In this document: positions 35,499 through 47,298 of the stretch, piece by piece
How positions within the stretch are numbered: position 1 is the stretch's first letter
How the letters are laid out: every line of letters begins with the position of its first letter
Source: Dentipellis sp. KUC8613
Taxonomy: Eukaryota > Basidiomycota > Agaricomycetes > Russulales > Hericiaceae
Direction of reading: 5' to 3'
Assembly (NCBI GenBank): GCA_002286715.1
Contig: NSJX01000005.1
Coordinates: 249,489-313,488, forward strand
Length of the DNA: 64,000 nt
Program-made: the position numbers and the translations under genes
The notes under the pieces: generated by a model
The model's database searches: none
What the model was told of the DNA's origin: nothing
What the model saw: the letters and a program-made list of their open reading frames with translations, nothing else

Positions 35499-37332
35499 AT
35501 GGACGCTACCAACTTGAAGAAGGGCCCTTCCCCCCACTACTCTCTCTACCAGCGCGAATGCTTCCGCGCTGGTGGTGAAGAAGGACGACGTGCGTTCAAA
35601 CACTCTGGATCTTTTACCCTTCACTGGTATTGACTGTTCACTATGGATGCTAGTCCCCAGTTTCTCCGTCCATGCGGACGAACTGGCCGAGTCGACCAAG
35701 AAGACGCTCAACAACCGCGGGTACTTCTACGCCAACTCGAACGCTGGCCTCGGGTGGACCGACCGGGCGAACCGGGACGCATTCTTCCGCTGGCGCATCG
35801 TCCCCCGCATGCTGGTCGACACGACCACCAGAGATCTCACCAGTCAGTTACCTCTCCGCGTGCTCACTCTTTGGATTTGGGCTTACAACATATACGAGCG
35901 CAGCTACGATCTTTGGACACAAGATCCCGGCTCCGATTCTCTTCGCGCCGATTGGCATCAACAAGTTGTACACCCCGAAGGGCGAGCTCGTCCCAGCCAA
36001 GATTGCAGGCGAGTTAGGAATCCCGGTAAGTTACGGTCCCGCCATGGATCTATGCCATATATTGACAAATTTATTCTCTATAGTACTCCTTGTCCACGGC
36101 CTCCTCCAACTCCATCGAGGACGTGGCGGCCGCCAATGATCTCGGAGCGTCCGTCAAGAACGACAGCAACAGCGTCCACGAGTACGACGGCCCCAATGGC
36201 GGCAACGCCCAGAGCCCGCGATTCTTCCAGCTCTACATGGGCCACGACGATGAAATCGTAAGTCCATCCATTCACTGTGTTACATCCTTCCTCATACTCA
36301 TACCTGAGCGGGACGCAGACTACCAGCCTCCTCGAGCGGGCCTGGAAGAGCGGCTTCGACGTGTGCATGCTCACCGTGGACACCTGGCAGCTGGGCTGGA
36401 GGCCGACCGATATCAACATCGCCAATTATGTGTACGACCCCTTCGCCTACTCCATAGCCTAGAAGAACGACGCTCATGATTTATCTATTCCATCATAGCT
36501 TCTACTACCCCGCCCCCGTCGGCAACGAAGTCGGCACGTCGGACCCCATCTTCATGCGGAAGCACGGCGAGGAGCTGAAGAAAGATTCCGGCAAGTGGAT
36601 CGACTCGTCTGTCTGGCACGGCAAGGCGCACACGTGGGCCAAGATGCCGTGGCTCATCAAGGAGGTACGTGCACAGTCCGAATTCATCTTCAGGAGCTGC
36701 ACGCCGCTGACATTTCTCACCCGTCGCGGTAGTGGAAGCGCATCTCCGGCGGCCGCCCGTTCGTTATCAAGGGAATCCAGTCCGTTGAGGATGCCGTCAA
36801 GGCATACGAAGTCGGGTGCGAGGGCATCATCGTGACGAACCACGCGGGACGCCAGGTCGACGGCGCCGTCGGCAGCCTCGAGGTGCTTCCTGAAATCGCG
36901 GAGGCCGTGGGGGACAGTAAGCATAGTCCAAAAATTCTCGGAATGACCTGTCAATGCTAACGCGAACGCCTCGGCAGAGATGACCATCATCTTCGACTCG
37001 GGCGTTCGCACTGGCGCGGACGTGTTCAAGGCCATCGCACTCGGCGCGCATGCTGTCGCCGTCGGGCGGCTCTATGTGTGGGGCATGTCGCATGAGGGCG
37101 AGGCTGGCTGCCGCCACGTCATGAAGTCGCTTCTCGCTGTGCGTTTTTGAGCTTGCCTGGTGTCTCGTTTGATTCTAAATCTTCTGACTGTGATGTTATG
37201 CAGGATTTGGACATCACTATGACCGTCGCCGGATACCGCTCCATCACCGAGGATGTGTACCGCAACAAGAATGCGTTGAGGTACAACTCGTCTGGGGTAG
37301 CTCCGGGGCCTGACGAGCACGCGAGGTTGTGA
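35499..37332 (+). CDS. FMN-dependent alpha-hydroxy-acid dehydrogenase (lactate 2-monooxygenase-like), copy 1
   Basis: Oxidises a 2-hydroxy acid (lactate-type) using FMN; the exact substrate and whether it is a monooxygenase are inference. ATG 35499 gives MDATNLKKGPSPHYSLYQRE, aligned with the start of the paralog at 39402; the upstream ATG at 35427 would add 24 residues. Blocks: ELAESTKKTLNNRGYFY, FGHKIPAPILFAPIGINKL, YSLSTASSNSIEDVA, PRFFQLYMGHDDEI, FDVCMLTVDTWQLGWRPTD, FVVKGIQSVEDAVKAYEVG, the catalytic TNHAGRQVDGAVGSL (His and Arg), and the FMN-phosphate block IFDSGVRTGADVFKAIALGA with VGRLYVWGMSHEGEAG. It ends SSGVAPGPDEHARL, TGA at 37330-37332. About eight introns, at the same positions as the paralog. 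No N-terminal cytochrome b5 domain is present, unlike yeast Cyb2. Confidence 0.9.
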
Positions 37333-37553
37333 ACGAGAACTAGGAACGAAAGGATGTTGACTGCTTGCCCGTGGATTAATTACGCGACATAGTACATGTG
37401 TAGAACTAGATAATAGGAATAGTCGCGAATGTAACACTTCTCATATAAATGATTCCCGGTTAGGCGTACAGAGTAACGAGCGCGCTTCCGATATTCACAG
37501 ATTGGATGCATTGTGTCGAATGTATATTTCTACGGTGAGCATGTACACGCAAA
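37333..37553. terminator. Shared 221 bp 3' region between convergent paralogs
   Basis: The stop codons of the two hydroxy-acid dehydrogenase copies face each other across 221 bp. The AT-rich sequence must serve both 3' ends, so their transcripts may overlap as antisense. No exact poly(A) signal can be assigned by eye. Confidence 0.4.
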
Positions 37554-39402
37554 TTACAATTTCGCATGCTCTCCCGGCCCAGGAGGTGAACCCGACGGAT
37601 TATACCTCAAAGCCTTTTTGTTCCTATACACGTCCTTGGTGATCGACCGATAGCCGCCAACGGTCATCGTGATGTCCAGGTCCTGTGGTACGTAGCAAGA
37701 TGAGTGTTCAATGCCAAAGTATAAAAATGCACAAGAACATACGGCCAGAAGCGACTTCATGACGTGCCTGCACCCCGCCTCGCCTTCATGCGACATCCCC
37801 CATACATACAACCGCCCGACCTGGACAGCGTGCGCACCCAGCGCTATGGCTTTGAAGACGTCAGACCCCGTGCGGATCCCCGAGTCAAATATGATTGTCA
37901 TTTCTGCATCGTTCCGCTCGTTCAACTTTACTTTCCACCAAACGTCCCGGAAATACTCACTATCGCCAACCGCCTCCACGATCTCCGGAAGCACTTCCAG
38001 ACTGCCAACGGCGCCGTCGACCTGGCGGCCCGCATGATTGGTCACGACGATGCCTTCGCAGCCAACCTCGTACGCTTTGACCGCGTCTTCCGCACATTGG
38101 ATGCCTTTGACGACAAACGGGCGGCCATTGGAGATCCGCTTCCACTGGATAAGTAAATGGACGGTCAACACATGTAGACACACTGGAGACGTGCGACGAA
38201 CCTCCTTGATAAGCCACGGGATTTTCTCCCAAGTATGCGCTTTACCGTGCCACACGGACGAGTCAATCCATTTTCCGGAGTCTTTCTCGAGCTCCTTGCC
38301 GTGTTTCTTCATGAACACCGGGTCGGACTGACCAACCTCGTTTCCGACAGCGCCTGGGTAATAAAACCTAAACGGGACGGTATCTGAGGCTGAAGCACCG
38401 GATTTGAATGATAGGTAAGCTTACACATAGTTCGCGATGTTGATATCCGTCGGCCTCCATCCTAGCTGCCACGTATCGACCGTCAGCATGCACACGTCGA
38501 AACCGCTCTTCCACGCTCTCTCTAACAAGCTGATAGTCTGACACCAAACGAAGTCAGCGACCGCGTAGCATAGCAAGCGCCAATGGCACTCTTACGATCT
38601 CATCGTCATGTCCCATATAGAGCTGGAAGAACCTCGGACTCGTCGCATTCCCGCCATTTGGACCGTCATACGTATGCACGCTGTTGCTCTCATTCTTGAT
38701 AGAAGCACCCTCTTCGTTGGCTTTTGCGACGTCTTCGATAGACTGGGAAGCCGCGGTCGACAGGCAATACTGAGAAACACCAATTGTGTCAGGTTATACG
38801 CACGGTAAGATGATTTATCAGGGCACACAGGAAGGCCCAGCTCGCCTGCAATCTTCGCAGGGACAAGTTCACCTAAGGGATTGTACAGTTTGTTAATACC
38901 AATGGGCGCGAACAGGATGGGTGCTGGGATGCGGTGACCAAATAGCTCCGCTACGAAACAGCGTCTGGTCAAGAACTGCGCTATACATCGAGAAGACTTG
39001 CATACTGGTAAGGTCCCGGGTGGTCGTGTCCCGAAGCATGCGCGGAACAATGCGCCATCTGAAGAACGCGTCTCTAGAACATTAGAGCAATGTGAGTGAT
39101 CAAACATCAAACTTCACGACCAAGAACATCACACACCGATTCGCCTTGTCAGTCCATCCTAGCCCAGCGTTTGAGTTCGCGTAGAAATAGCCGCGGTTAT
39201 TCAGCGTCTTCTTCGTGGATTCGGCAAGTTCATCCGGATGAACTGAAAAGCTGGGCACTTCACGGCGCGTGTCAGTCAGGGTGTAGATACGAGCAGAAGT
39301 ACAGAACATACGCTGCCCTTTCTCTCCGCCTGTCCGGAACACCTCACGCTGGTAGAGCGAATAATGGGGTGAAGGGCCCTTTGGTTTGTTAGTCGGGTCC
39401 AT
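37554..39402 (-). CDS. FMN-dependent alpha-hydroxy-acid dehydrogenase (lactate 2-monooxygenase-like), copy 2
   Basis: Inverted paralog of the neighbouring plus-strand gene with the same predicted chemistry. ATG 39402 gives MDPTNKPKGPSPHYSLYQRE. It carries VPSFSVHPDELAESTKKTL, ELFGHRIPAPILFAPIG, the Ser-rich CLSTAASQSIEDV, FFQLYMGHDDEI, VCMLTVDTWQLGWRPTDIN, DPVFMKKHGKELEKDSG, the catalytic TNHAGRQVDGAVG and the FMN block FDSGIRTGSDVFKAIALG, and ends PSGSPPGPGEHAKL with TAA at 37554. A 57 bp segment after VGD is in frame and stop-free but has GT-AG ends; removing it restores GDKMTIIFDSG as in copy 1, so it is an intron. All active-site residues are intact in both copies. Confidence 0.9.
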
Positions 39403-40214
39403 GGCTCAACGCGCCGCTCTGTGAGAATGGCGATACAAAGATATATGGACGAGGTGTACGAATGGGCCGTGACAGTATCGTGGCCTGTGGGGCGCGTAAG
39501 AATACATCTTCTGTTCTTGGTGGACGTCACTTACACCACTCACCTCCGTCATTTGGTGTTCCAGCTACCCATATGCCTAAGCTCGCATGCAATGGTTGCG
39601 TATTCTGGATTCAATGAGTGCAATGACATGTTAGAGGCTTGCGTTCGCGTGAATCCTGCTTCAGTCTGCTTGAATTCGTATATATTCGCCCTCGTACAAG
39701 TGTAAGTCGTAATTTGTAGTCGAAGTCAAAGCGTTAGTTGATCAAGTCATTCTCTCACGGTCAAAGCTGCACCTAACCCCGATGAAGGGTTCTAGATCTC
39801 GAAAAAAGGCCTTTCCCCCTGTCCAGTGTCGTTCAGTGTCGTGTGCAGGTCGCTGCTCTTGCACGGCTTAGCCCCAAATAAACCACAGAGACATCATCTT
39901 GATCTGTCTTGACGGAAATCGTGTTTGAAGAAAGCGAGGCTTGTCAGTCCAACTTAGGTTCTGCTGGATACTCACCTTCGAGAAGAGGGGACATTTCACC
40001 AGCACCAGCACCAGCAATAGCGAACCCGCTCACGAGCACCATGCATAGGGAGAAAATTAGACAGCACAGGGCTGCATCTGTGCATAACAAGTCTAGTTAA
40101 GTGTGAGTTGTGCGTCAGTGACTGAAAACGAGCGCATATCGCAGCCATACAGGCGACCTCCGGCTCCCATGCAAAGCAACGATAATAGTGATATGGATAT
40201 TAGAAGATCATGCA
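39403..40214. other. Intergenic region upstream of copy 2, no gene seen
   Basis: 812 bp between the start of copy 2 and the stop of MRPL3, both on the minus strand. A TATA-like CATATATC (minus strand) lies about 40 bp upstream of the copy 2 ATG. A short AGCACC triple repeat lies near 40000. No other feature. Confidence 0.5.
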
Positions 40215-41463
40215 TTATAACTCCTCTACCTCTTCCTCGCTCACCGACTGACGCTTGGGCTGGACGATGGAGCTTCGTCCTGCGCTGCCAAGCAGCACCT
40301 CTGTCTCGCCGAGCTCTCCTGGTACGTATGCGCCCTCCTCGCCTGCCGTAAACACGTCTCCCTGGGTCAACGGGAATGTTGAGGTCGGCACGCGTACGAG
40401 GTGAGGTGGCGTCTGAGTCAGGTAGAGACGGTGCAGTGAATCTTCCGCTGCCTGTGAGATCGAGTAGCTTCGTCAGTCTAATGCATTAAGAAAAGTTCTG
40501 GGGCACGCCTACCCGGTACTCCGCCATCTTCAACGAGCTACCGAACCCTTCTCCAAGCTTGTCCGCACCAGAGAAGATGCCAACGACGAACACGGGCGAG
40601 TTCGAGAAACGACCGGTCTCCTTCAGCAACCTACAAAGTGGTGTGAATACGAGGCAGACGCGACACGGTGAGAACGTCATACCTCGACACGGGCCTCTCA
40701 CGACCGAATTTGTGCACGGTCTCGACGAGGTTCATCTTTGGGTCGCGGAATTTGAGCATGCTGCGAAGGTTCACTTCTCTGCTCAAGAAAAACGACTGCG
40801 CGAAGGTGCGCGCCGTTGGAAGAGAGCGATGCTGGTAGACGAGGGCAGTAAGCGCGCGAGGTATTGAAGACAGCGCATCAGTGTGCATAATGGCCGGACG
40901 TGTCGACGTTGGAGGCTAAGCGCAATATTTCAGACCGAGTGAGTACTCTACGCGAGGCAGGAGAACGGGGCGAAGCTACGCACTGTCCTATGCCACCGAA
41001 GCAAGGAGGCAGCCCCCATTTCCTTCGCGACACTCGCACACGTCAACGGTCCGACGTACGCGCTGACGGCCGCTTTCAACGCCCGCGTAGGCAAGTGCGG
41101 GTACGTTGCATTCAGATGCTCCGTCGCAAACAGGCCGAGCAGGGAATTGCCCAACGCGTCGAGGTTTCCGTTGACCGCTGGCGGGGGGTCCGTCGGCCGG
41201 TGCTGGGCATGCAGCGGCAGAATAGAGGGATGTGTGCACGCCTGCTGCAGGTCTGACGGCCCAATTGCATTTCCGAGACCTATTCGATGTGCGAGGGCAG
41301 AGAAAGCAGAGGTGGGAGGGGGCTGGAGCGTCGACCAATGCTCAGCATTGAAGATGGCTTCGGAAGAGGTTGCTTGTTTTGGGGGGAAAGACTTGAGGGA
41401 GGAGAGGGGAACGGAAGCTAGTCTGGCCGCGGTAGACGCGAGACGTTTTTGAGCATGACCCAT
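40215..41463 (-). CDS. MRPL3: Mitochondrial large ribosomal subunit protein mL44 (Mrpl3, RNase III-like)
   Basis: Structural protein of the mitochondrial 54S subunit, built from an inactive RNase III fold and a dsRNA-binding domain. ATG 41463 gives MGHAQKRLASTAARLASVP, a basic mitochondrial presequence. The RNase III-like part has ACTHPSILPLHAQ, NLDALGNSLLGLFATEHL, and TRALKAAVSAYVG. After an intron comes IMHTDALSSIPRALTALVY. The mL44 block FRDPKMNLVETVHKFGRERP then SRLLKETGRFSNSPVFVVGI follows, then the dsRBD-like GADKLGEGFGSSLKMAEYR. The last exon runs AAEDSLHRLYLTQTPPHL to SEEEVEEL, TAA at 40215. Three introns (near 40965-40915, 40680-40630, 40515-40455) keep the frame. Confidence 0.91.
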
Positions 41464-42095
41464 TTGCGAGAAACAGAGTCGTATGCCAGCTTTGCCAGGT
41501 CGCGTTCCTCTCCGTCGCGCACAAGACGAGTCCCGCCAAAAATTTGGACACCGGCATCTTCCGACTCACGCGCCGCTTCTCCTCTTCACGCCTTCCAGCG
41601 AATGCAAGCTCTCCATGCGGAACCATGCATGTTGCCTTGCCGACTTTCATTAATCTCGCGGTCGTATTCGCAGAAGATCCTCGTCGCCTCGGAAAAATCC
41701 AGCACGCTACGAAAGGCTGCGAGCTGAGGAAAGGCACGTGACCATGCTAACAACGCGAGCATTTCAAATTCAGGGCCGCTGCCCGTGAAGGCCGGTCGAA
41801 AGTTCGAGAGGGGTGCAGCAGCAAAGCGTACTTTGTTCTGAGAATATATGGGATTTAATGCAGAACAGTGGATGCAAAATGGAGAGATGGGTTGGCCGGG
41901 GACAGGGCGAGGGTACGGGCAGGGGAAACCAAAATAGGCAAGGAAGGCCGTGTGATGCCTGACCGTGTAACGCGCGCCTAATCAACTCGCCTGCAGCACA
42001 GCTCCTGCACAACAGCCCAACATTCCCCCCTCGCGTTCCTCTTTCTCCCTTCTTCCACCTTGACGTGGCCGCCGTAATCCCCCCTCTCCATCCAG
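41464..42095. promoter_or_regulatory. Divergent upstream region of MRPL3 and the F-BAR RhoGAP
   Basis: 632 bp between divergent starts. Open frames on the minus strand (41342-41737, 41770-42111) have no recognisable domain and are treated as chance. No tRNA or repeat seen. Confidence 0.5.
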
Positions 42096-45000
42096 ATGGC
42101 GGTCCTCTCACTACCGCTCTCGTTTACCAACTCCTTCTGGTCTCAGGACTACCGAAAGGGTCTCGAGGTCCTCTACAACAAACTCGAGCAGGTGCGTTCA
42201 CGTTTTTCAGCGAGCGTTGCCACCAGCAGCTAAGCGTTCTTATCCCCGAAGGGTGTTGCTGAGAATGATGAAATTATTGCCTTCATTCGAGTGAGTGCAC
42301 TCCTAACATGTCCAGTGGAGCCAAGTTGACGCGTATCGCAAACGCAGGCACGGGCCGTAGCAGAGGCCAACGCGGCGACCGCACTCATCGAACCGCTTCC
42401 CGTTGGCACCGAAGGTACGCTTGTCGCGTCCGGAAATACTCTGCGATAGGCTAACAGAACAGCAGGGTCCGCGTTCAAGATTGACGATGGCGCGACGCTA
42501 CTCATGGCATTCCACGGCCTGCAGGCAGAGACCGTTAGGCAGGGTGAAGCGCATAAGGCCATCTCCACCGAGCTGCACACTCTCGTCGCCGACCCCTTCG
42601 AGGGGTGGGCTAATGGATACAAGGTGCGATGAACTTCGGCCTATTCGTTGGTCTGGTACTCAAACAATCACTTTAGGAGCGAATCCGTCAGAGCAAGTCT
42701 GTAATGCTTGATGGTTACTTACGTTCCTATGAACACAGCCAGAGCGACGTATGCTCCATACACCCTTGCGTCCTATATCCCGCTCTCGCTCACCATGTCT
42801 TGTGTCTAGGTTGCGAAGCTGAAGAGTCACTATCTGGCAAAGGTTCGGAAGGCTGATGAAGCCGAAGACGAGTATGCGACCCTACTTCTCCCATTTCATG
42901 GACCTACCCTAACCCCTCGCCAGTGCCAAATTCGCACCGAACAGTCAATTTAACGACAAGTACACGACCTCTCCACGTCTGGCCCCTAGCGATGCTGGTT
43001 CTCCTAAGAAAAGTGCCAGCATCTCTGGACGAATTGCCCAAAGACTGAAAGAAATCCAACGTAAGACTGCAAACGCTACTGCTTCTCCGTCCGACCCTAA
43101 GGAAGCGACTACATCAGCCGTCCCAGAGGAACAAGAGCCCCTTACAAGCCCCAAGGTTGACAAGGGCAAAGGCAAGGCAGTGGAAGAGCCAGAGTCCATC
43201 ACCGCATCGCCTCCACCGCTGTCCCCTCCACTGCCACCCGCCAAGCTCCATATCCCACCATCTCCTGTTGCTCCGAAGTCCGAGCCTATCATCCTCGCCG
43301 GCCTCTCATTGCCCCCTGCGGCGGTGTCTTCGCTCCTGACACGTGCTGCCGCCGAGATGCCCCTGCGCCCTGTTCGCTTCCCAATCATTGGCGAATATCC
43401 CGACTGCTTCACCGGCGAGGAATTTCAGGCATGGCTGACAAGCAATGTTGAGGGCTTCGGTGGCAGCCTCGACAGAGCCGAGGACGCCGCGAAGGAGCTG
43501 ACCGAGCGCGATGGGCTGCTCCGTCGCATTGGCGAGTTCGGCAACCAGTTCGAGGCGACTGACGACGCGTTCTACCAGTTCCGCCCCAAGGCGTTCGAAC
43601 TCGCGAAGAGCAACTTGAAAGTGCCGACCAGCCCCACCTCGCTCATATCCCCCGCCCGCCTGACCCCCGTCGCGGACAACCTGGTGAAGCGCTCGAACAA
43701 CTTCTTCAACGTCGTCACGAAGGCCCTGAACACGAGCCACAGCAACGAGCCGCCTCATATCCGTGCACGCGCGGAGGCAGATGTTGCGGACAGGGAATAC
43801 CGCGTCGCCGTACGCAAGCTCGACCGCCAGCGCCTCGGCCTCGAGGAGCGCATCGAGGAGGCCCTCAAGACGCTGCAGAAGTGGGAAGGCGACCGCCTCC
43901 AGGCGGTCAAGACCGTGCTCCTGCAGTACCACGGCACGCTGTCAAACCTCCCCAAGTCCCTCGAGCCATCCGTGGAGCGTTCCCGCACGTTCATCTCGTC
44001 ATTCATCCCCGAGTCTGACTTGACGGCGCTGATTGAGCGGTACCGCACGGGCCCGTTCCGCCCCCATCCTCAGCTCTATGAAAGCGTCGCGCATGACGAG
44101 TCGGATGTGCTCTTTGGCATCGACTTGAGGAAGTGGGCGGAGGGCGGGTGGAGTGCTATGAGGAATGGCGAGGAGAAGAAGGAGCTTGTTCCGCCCGTCC
44201 TGACTGCACTCCTCGAAGGACTCGACCGTTCGTATGCTAAGCAGCCAAGCGACGAAGGTGCGCGTTGTCGCGTTGTACCATCTATCCATCTTACTAATAT
44301 ATTCGACAGAGAAACGGAGGACCTGGATCTACGAAGTCCCCCTTCCTGCCGTCCATCACCTGAGGGAGGCTCTTAATGCTGTGCCGCCCGAGCAACCTAT
44401 ACCCGCGGACATCATGGAGAAATACGACGCACCTGTACTCGCCAGCACTGTGAAACTCTGGATTTTGGAGCTCGATCCCCCCCTCGCTCTCTGGGAGGGT
44501 TGGGAGGAGATTCGCCGCCTGTACCCTGCTGGTGAGTCTGTCACTCTGCTGCTTTCTCATCTTGCTTACTCACGCTCGAATCTGCAGTCGGCGCAAAGGG
44601 CGATGGAGCAGCCTTAGAGCAGGAGCACCTGGACGCGTTACAGACGGCCCTTCTGAGACTTCCTAAGGTCCATCTCTATGTCCTTGACGCTGTTGTTGGT
44701 CATTTGAGAAAGTAGGCGCTCTGAGTTTCACGCACGACCCGTCGTATTGACTTTTGCTTTCCTATAGACTCATTGACGAGACTAAAGTTGAGGAGGCTGA
44801 CGAGTTCTATGTTACCAAGCTGGCGCTGTCGATTGGCCGAAGTGAGCGATTTCCGGTTCTTATATTTGTACACATTTCTAACTGCCCATCTCAGCCATTG
44901 TGCGCCCTAAAGTCGAGACCGAGATGACTATCCAGGACCGCCATCCTGCCAGTACGTCAGCCCTGCATTCCAGTTGTAGCAGTCAGACTCACGTCGGATT

Positions 45001-46061
45001 TAGTGCTCTTTATTGACCTGGTCAAGTACTACTCGCAAATCCTTCCTCCGACCATCGTCAAGAAAAAGCGCGAGTCTGAGCGCAAAGTGCCGCTGAGGAA
45101 GCGGACTGCGCCCATCGACATGCGCATCAGCAGGAGCAAGCTCTCACAGGGAACCGATGCGCGTGACTGGTTGCTCGCGCAAAGAGCCGCCGGACATATT
45201 CCTCCTCCTGTGCCTCCTGTGCCCGCTAACCTTTCCACTCCCACTCCTGCCCCGGCCCCAGCGCCACAGCCTGTTGCTCCTGCACCCGAGCCTGAGCACG
45301 TGGAACCTGAGCCCCCTGCTGAGGCCCCTGCGCCCGCTGCGGAAGTCATTGCGTCGCCCGTCACCGAGGAGCCACCTGCTCTCCCCAGCCCTCCCGCGGC
45401 TCCTCCCAGTCCCCCCGCTGCCGCCCCCACTCCGCCTCCACAGGAGCCTGAGGAGCCGGCGCGCCCAAATTTCGTCGAGCCCCCTCCCGAGCTAGATGAG
45501 GACGTGCCTCCCCGACCTCCCGCATTCAAGGAGCCCGATCTCGGAGACATGTCGCCCCCACCTTCGCGCCCAAACTTCCCTGAGCCCGCCGAGGAGAAGC
45601 CCACGTCCCCCGTCGTCGTCTCGCCCGCGACGCCCTCGCGCAAAGGCAGCATCTCCTCGCGCTCCGCGAGCCCGAACGTCCGCGTTCGCTCGCCCCTGCG
45701 CTCGCCCGTCACTGCCGACGAGCGCAGCGCGTCGCCGCAGATCGGCGACGAGGTCCTCAACCCCGGCCGCGCGAGCCTGTCCCGCAACGCATCCAATGAG
45801 GCGCGCCTGCGTGGCCCGCGCGGCTCGCGCCCCCCGCGGGCGGCCGGCGGCGGCGGCAGCGTGAGCAACATCGTGAACAACTTCAATCGTAACTCGATAG
45901 GCTCCCCGCCGTCGCCCGGCCGCTCTACCTCGCCGCCCACGAAGGGCCGCCGGCCCGTGTCGGGCATCGTGGAAGAACGGAGGCGCAATCTGCATCAGCC
46001 GAAGGGGTCGCTGTCGAGGAGGACGATGGACAGCGATGCGGAGGACAACATCGTGAGCTGA
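42096..46061 (+). CDS. F-BAR/DEP/RhoGAP protein (Rga8/Rgd-like)
   Basis: GTPase-activating protein for a Rho/Cdc42-type GTPase, bound to membranes through its F-BAR domain and acting in polarity and cytokinesis. Start MAVLSLPLSFTNSFWSQDYR, then several short exons forming the first F-BAR half (GLEVLYNKLEQ, AISTELHTLVADPFEGWANG, SKSVMLDGYLRSYEHSQSD, KLKSHYLAKVRKADEAEDD). The DEP-like block is ITRAAAEMPLRPVRF... with YPDCFTGEEFQAWL, followed by the second F-BAR half (RAEADVADREYRVAVRKLDR). The RhoGAP part includes VPPVLTALLEGLDR, RRTWIYEVPLPAVHHLREAL, LPKVHLYVLDAVVGHLRK and TIVRPKVETEMTIQDRHP. A long Pro-rich tail (45200-45600) and Ser/Arg-rich end DAEDNIVS close it. Note the RhoGAP arginine-finger segment is not of the usual GIFR form, so catalytic activity is not proven from sequence. 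Confidence 0.86.
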
Positions 46062-46514
46062 AGGGCGGAGGGGTGGTCGTAGAGCCCTATGTCAGAGTGA
46101 GGTGGCGTGTGTCTGTTGGTTGGAACGATCTATGCTATTGATATGTTGAGATGCTTTGGAGTAAGTTTCACGGACTCGTGTTTTCGAAGAGTTCATCCAT
46201 GGCACTGGCAGTGCCGACGCTATGCTTTATCCTTTTGTTCACCTTGACTTACATGCTTCATCTTCGACTTCTTGTCCGTCTTGTATTTACGTTCAGCGAA
46301 TGGCCTGATTTCATTCCAGGTGTTCCAGAATAATATATCATGGATGTCTTATGACTCTCGGCGAAGATCGACATTGCTCAAAAGCGCGTTATTATTCGAC
46401 AACAATTACATCGTGCTAGATCAAATTATATGGACACAAATGCGGATATGGTGGTATCATACTCCGAGTGCAAAGCGCAAAGCAAAGGCGAACATGCAAA
46501 CGATAGAAACAGAA
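46062..46514. other. Convergent intergenic region, no gene seen
   Basis: 453 bp AT-rich gap between the 3' ends of the F-BAR RhoGAP (plus) and histone H2A (minus). No supported feature. Confidence 0.6.
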
Positions 46515-47045
46515 CTAAACCTCCTGTGAGGCAGCCTCCTTCTTGGTCTTGGAGGTCTTGGAGGGAAGTAGCTCGGGGTTGATATAGGGTACGACACCAC
46601 CCTGGCTAATGACCACGTCACCGAGGAGCTTGTTCAACCTGCACAGTGCGAATGTGTCAGTGACAGACAAGACAAAGCTAACAATGAACTGAAGTGCGCA
46701 CTCTTCATCGTTGCGGATGGCGAGCTGAAGATGACGCGGGACGATACGCTGCTTCTTGTTATCACGCGCGGCGTTACCAGCGAGCTCGAGAATCTCAGCA
46801 GCCAGGTACTCAAGCACTGCAGCGAGATACACTGATGAAGGTGTTCAGTAAACATACAACGCTTCTCGATGAGGCATGCACGCACCTGGAGCACCGGCAC
46901 CGACACGCTGCGCGTAGTTGCCCCTCTTCAGCAGACGGTGAATACGACCAACGGGAAACTGCAGCCCAGCCTTGGACGAGCGAGATTGGGACTTGATATC
47001 ACCGCCGGTTTTCCCAGACGAAGACTTTCCACTGACATCCGCCAT
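46515..47045 (-). CDS. HTA1: Core histone H2A with C-terminal SQE motif
   Basis: Nucleosome core histone, 137 residues from ATG 47045 ([20 protein letters not shown]). It carries [79 protein letters not shown] and [17 protein letters not shown], and ends KEAASQEV. The NDEELNKLLGD block and tail identify canonical H2A rather than H2A.Z. The terminal SQE is the phosphorylation site used as gamma-H2A after DNA damage, as in yeast. Two introns (about 46905-46832 and 46697-46638) were checked for frame. The expected H2B partner is not in the neighbourhood. Confidence 0.96.
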
Positions 47046-47265
47046 CGAAACCACGTCAGCACGAACCGCATCGTCACAGGCGCACTACGGATTCTTACGC
47101 TTTTCCCTTTCCGGACTGTAGCAGGTGGGTGGTCAGCACTAGAATAGACGGCTCAGGCAGGCGTGTATTAAGCTGACCATGATATTCGTTTATGAGGCGT
47201 GAATAGCGTGCGAGGTGAGAAGTATGGGTGGTGGGAGGGAAAGAGAGACAGAAGGAGCTCAATTG

Positions 47266-47271
47266 ACGCGT
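47266..47271. promoter_or_regulatory. MluI cell-cycle box ACGCGT (distal pair, 1)
   Basis: ACGCGT 221 bp upstream of the H2A ATG. This is the binding core of the G1/S factor MBF in ascomycete yeasts, which fits an S-phase histone gene. Function in this fungus is inference. Confidence 0.45.
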
Positions 47272-47292
47272 TTCTGCTTTTGACTGGACGCG

Positions 47293-47298
47293 ACGCGT
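47293..47298. promoter_or_regulatory. MluI cell-cycle box ACGCGT (distal pair, 2)
   Basis: Second ACGCGT, 27 bp from the first, inside the longer GGACGCGACGCGTC. Two close copies make chance less likely than one, though the region is CpG-rich. Confidence 0.45.

Noticed and set aside
45029..45988. 319-codon minus-strand Gly-rich frame
   Set aside because: Reverse reading of the Pro-rich tail of the F-BAR RhoGAP (Pro codons read as Gly).
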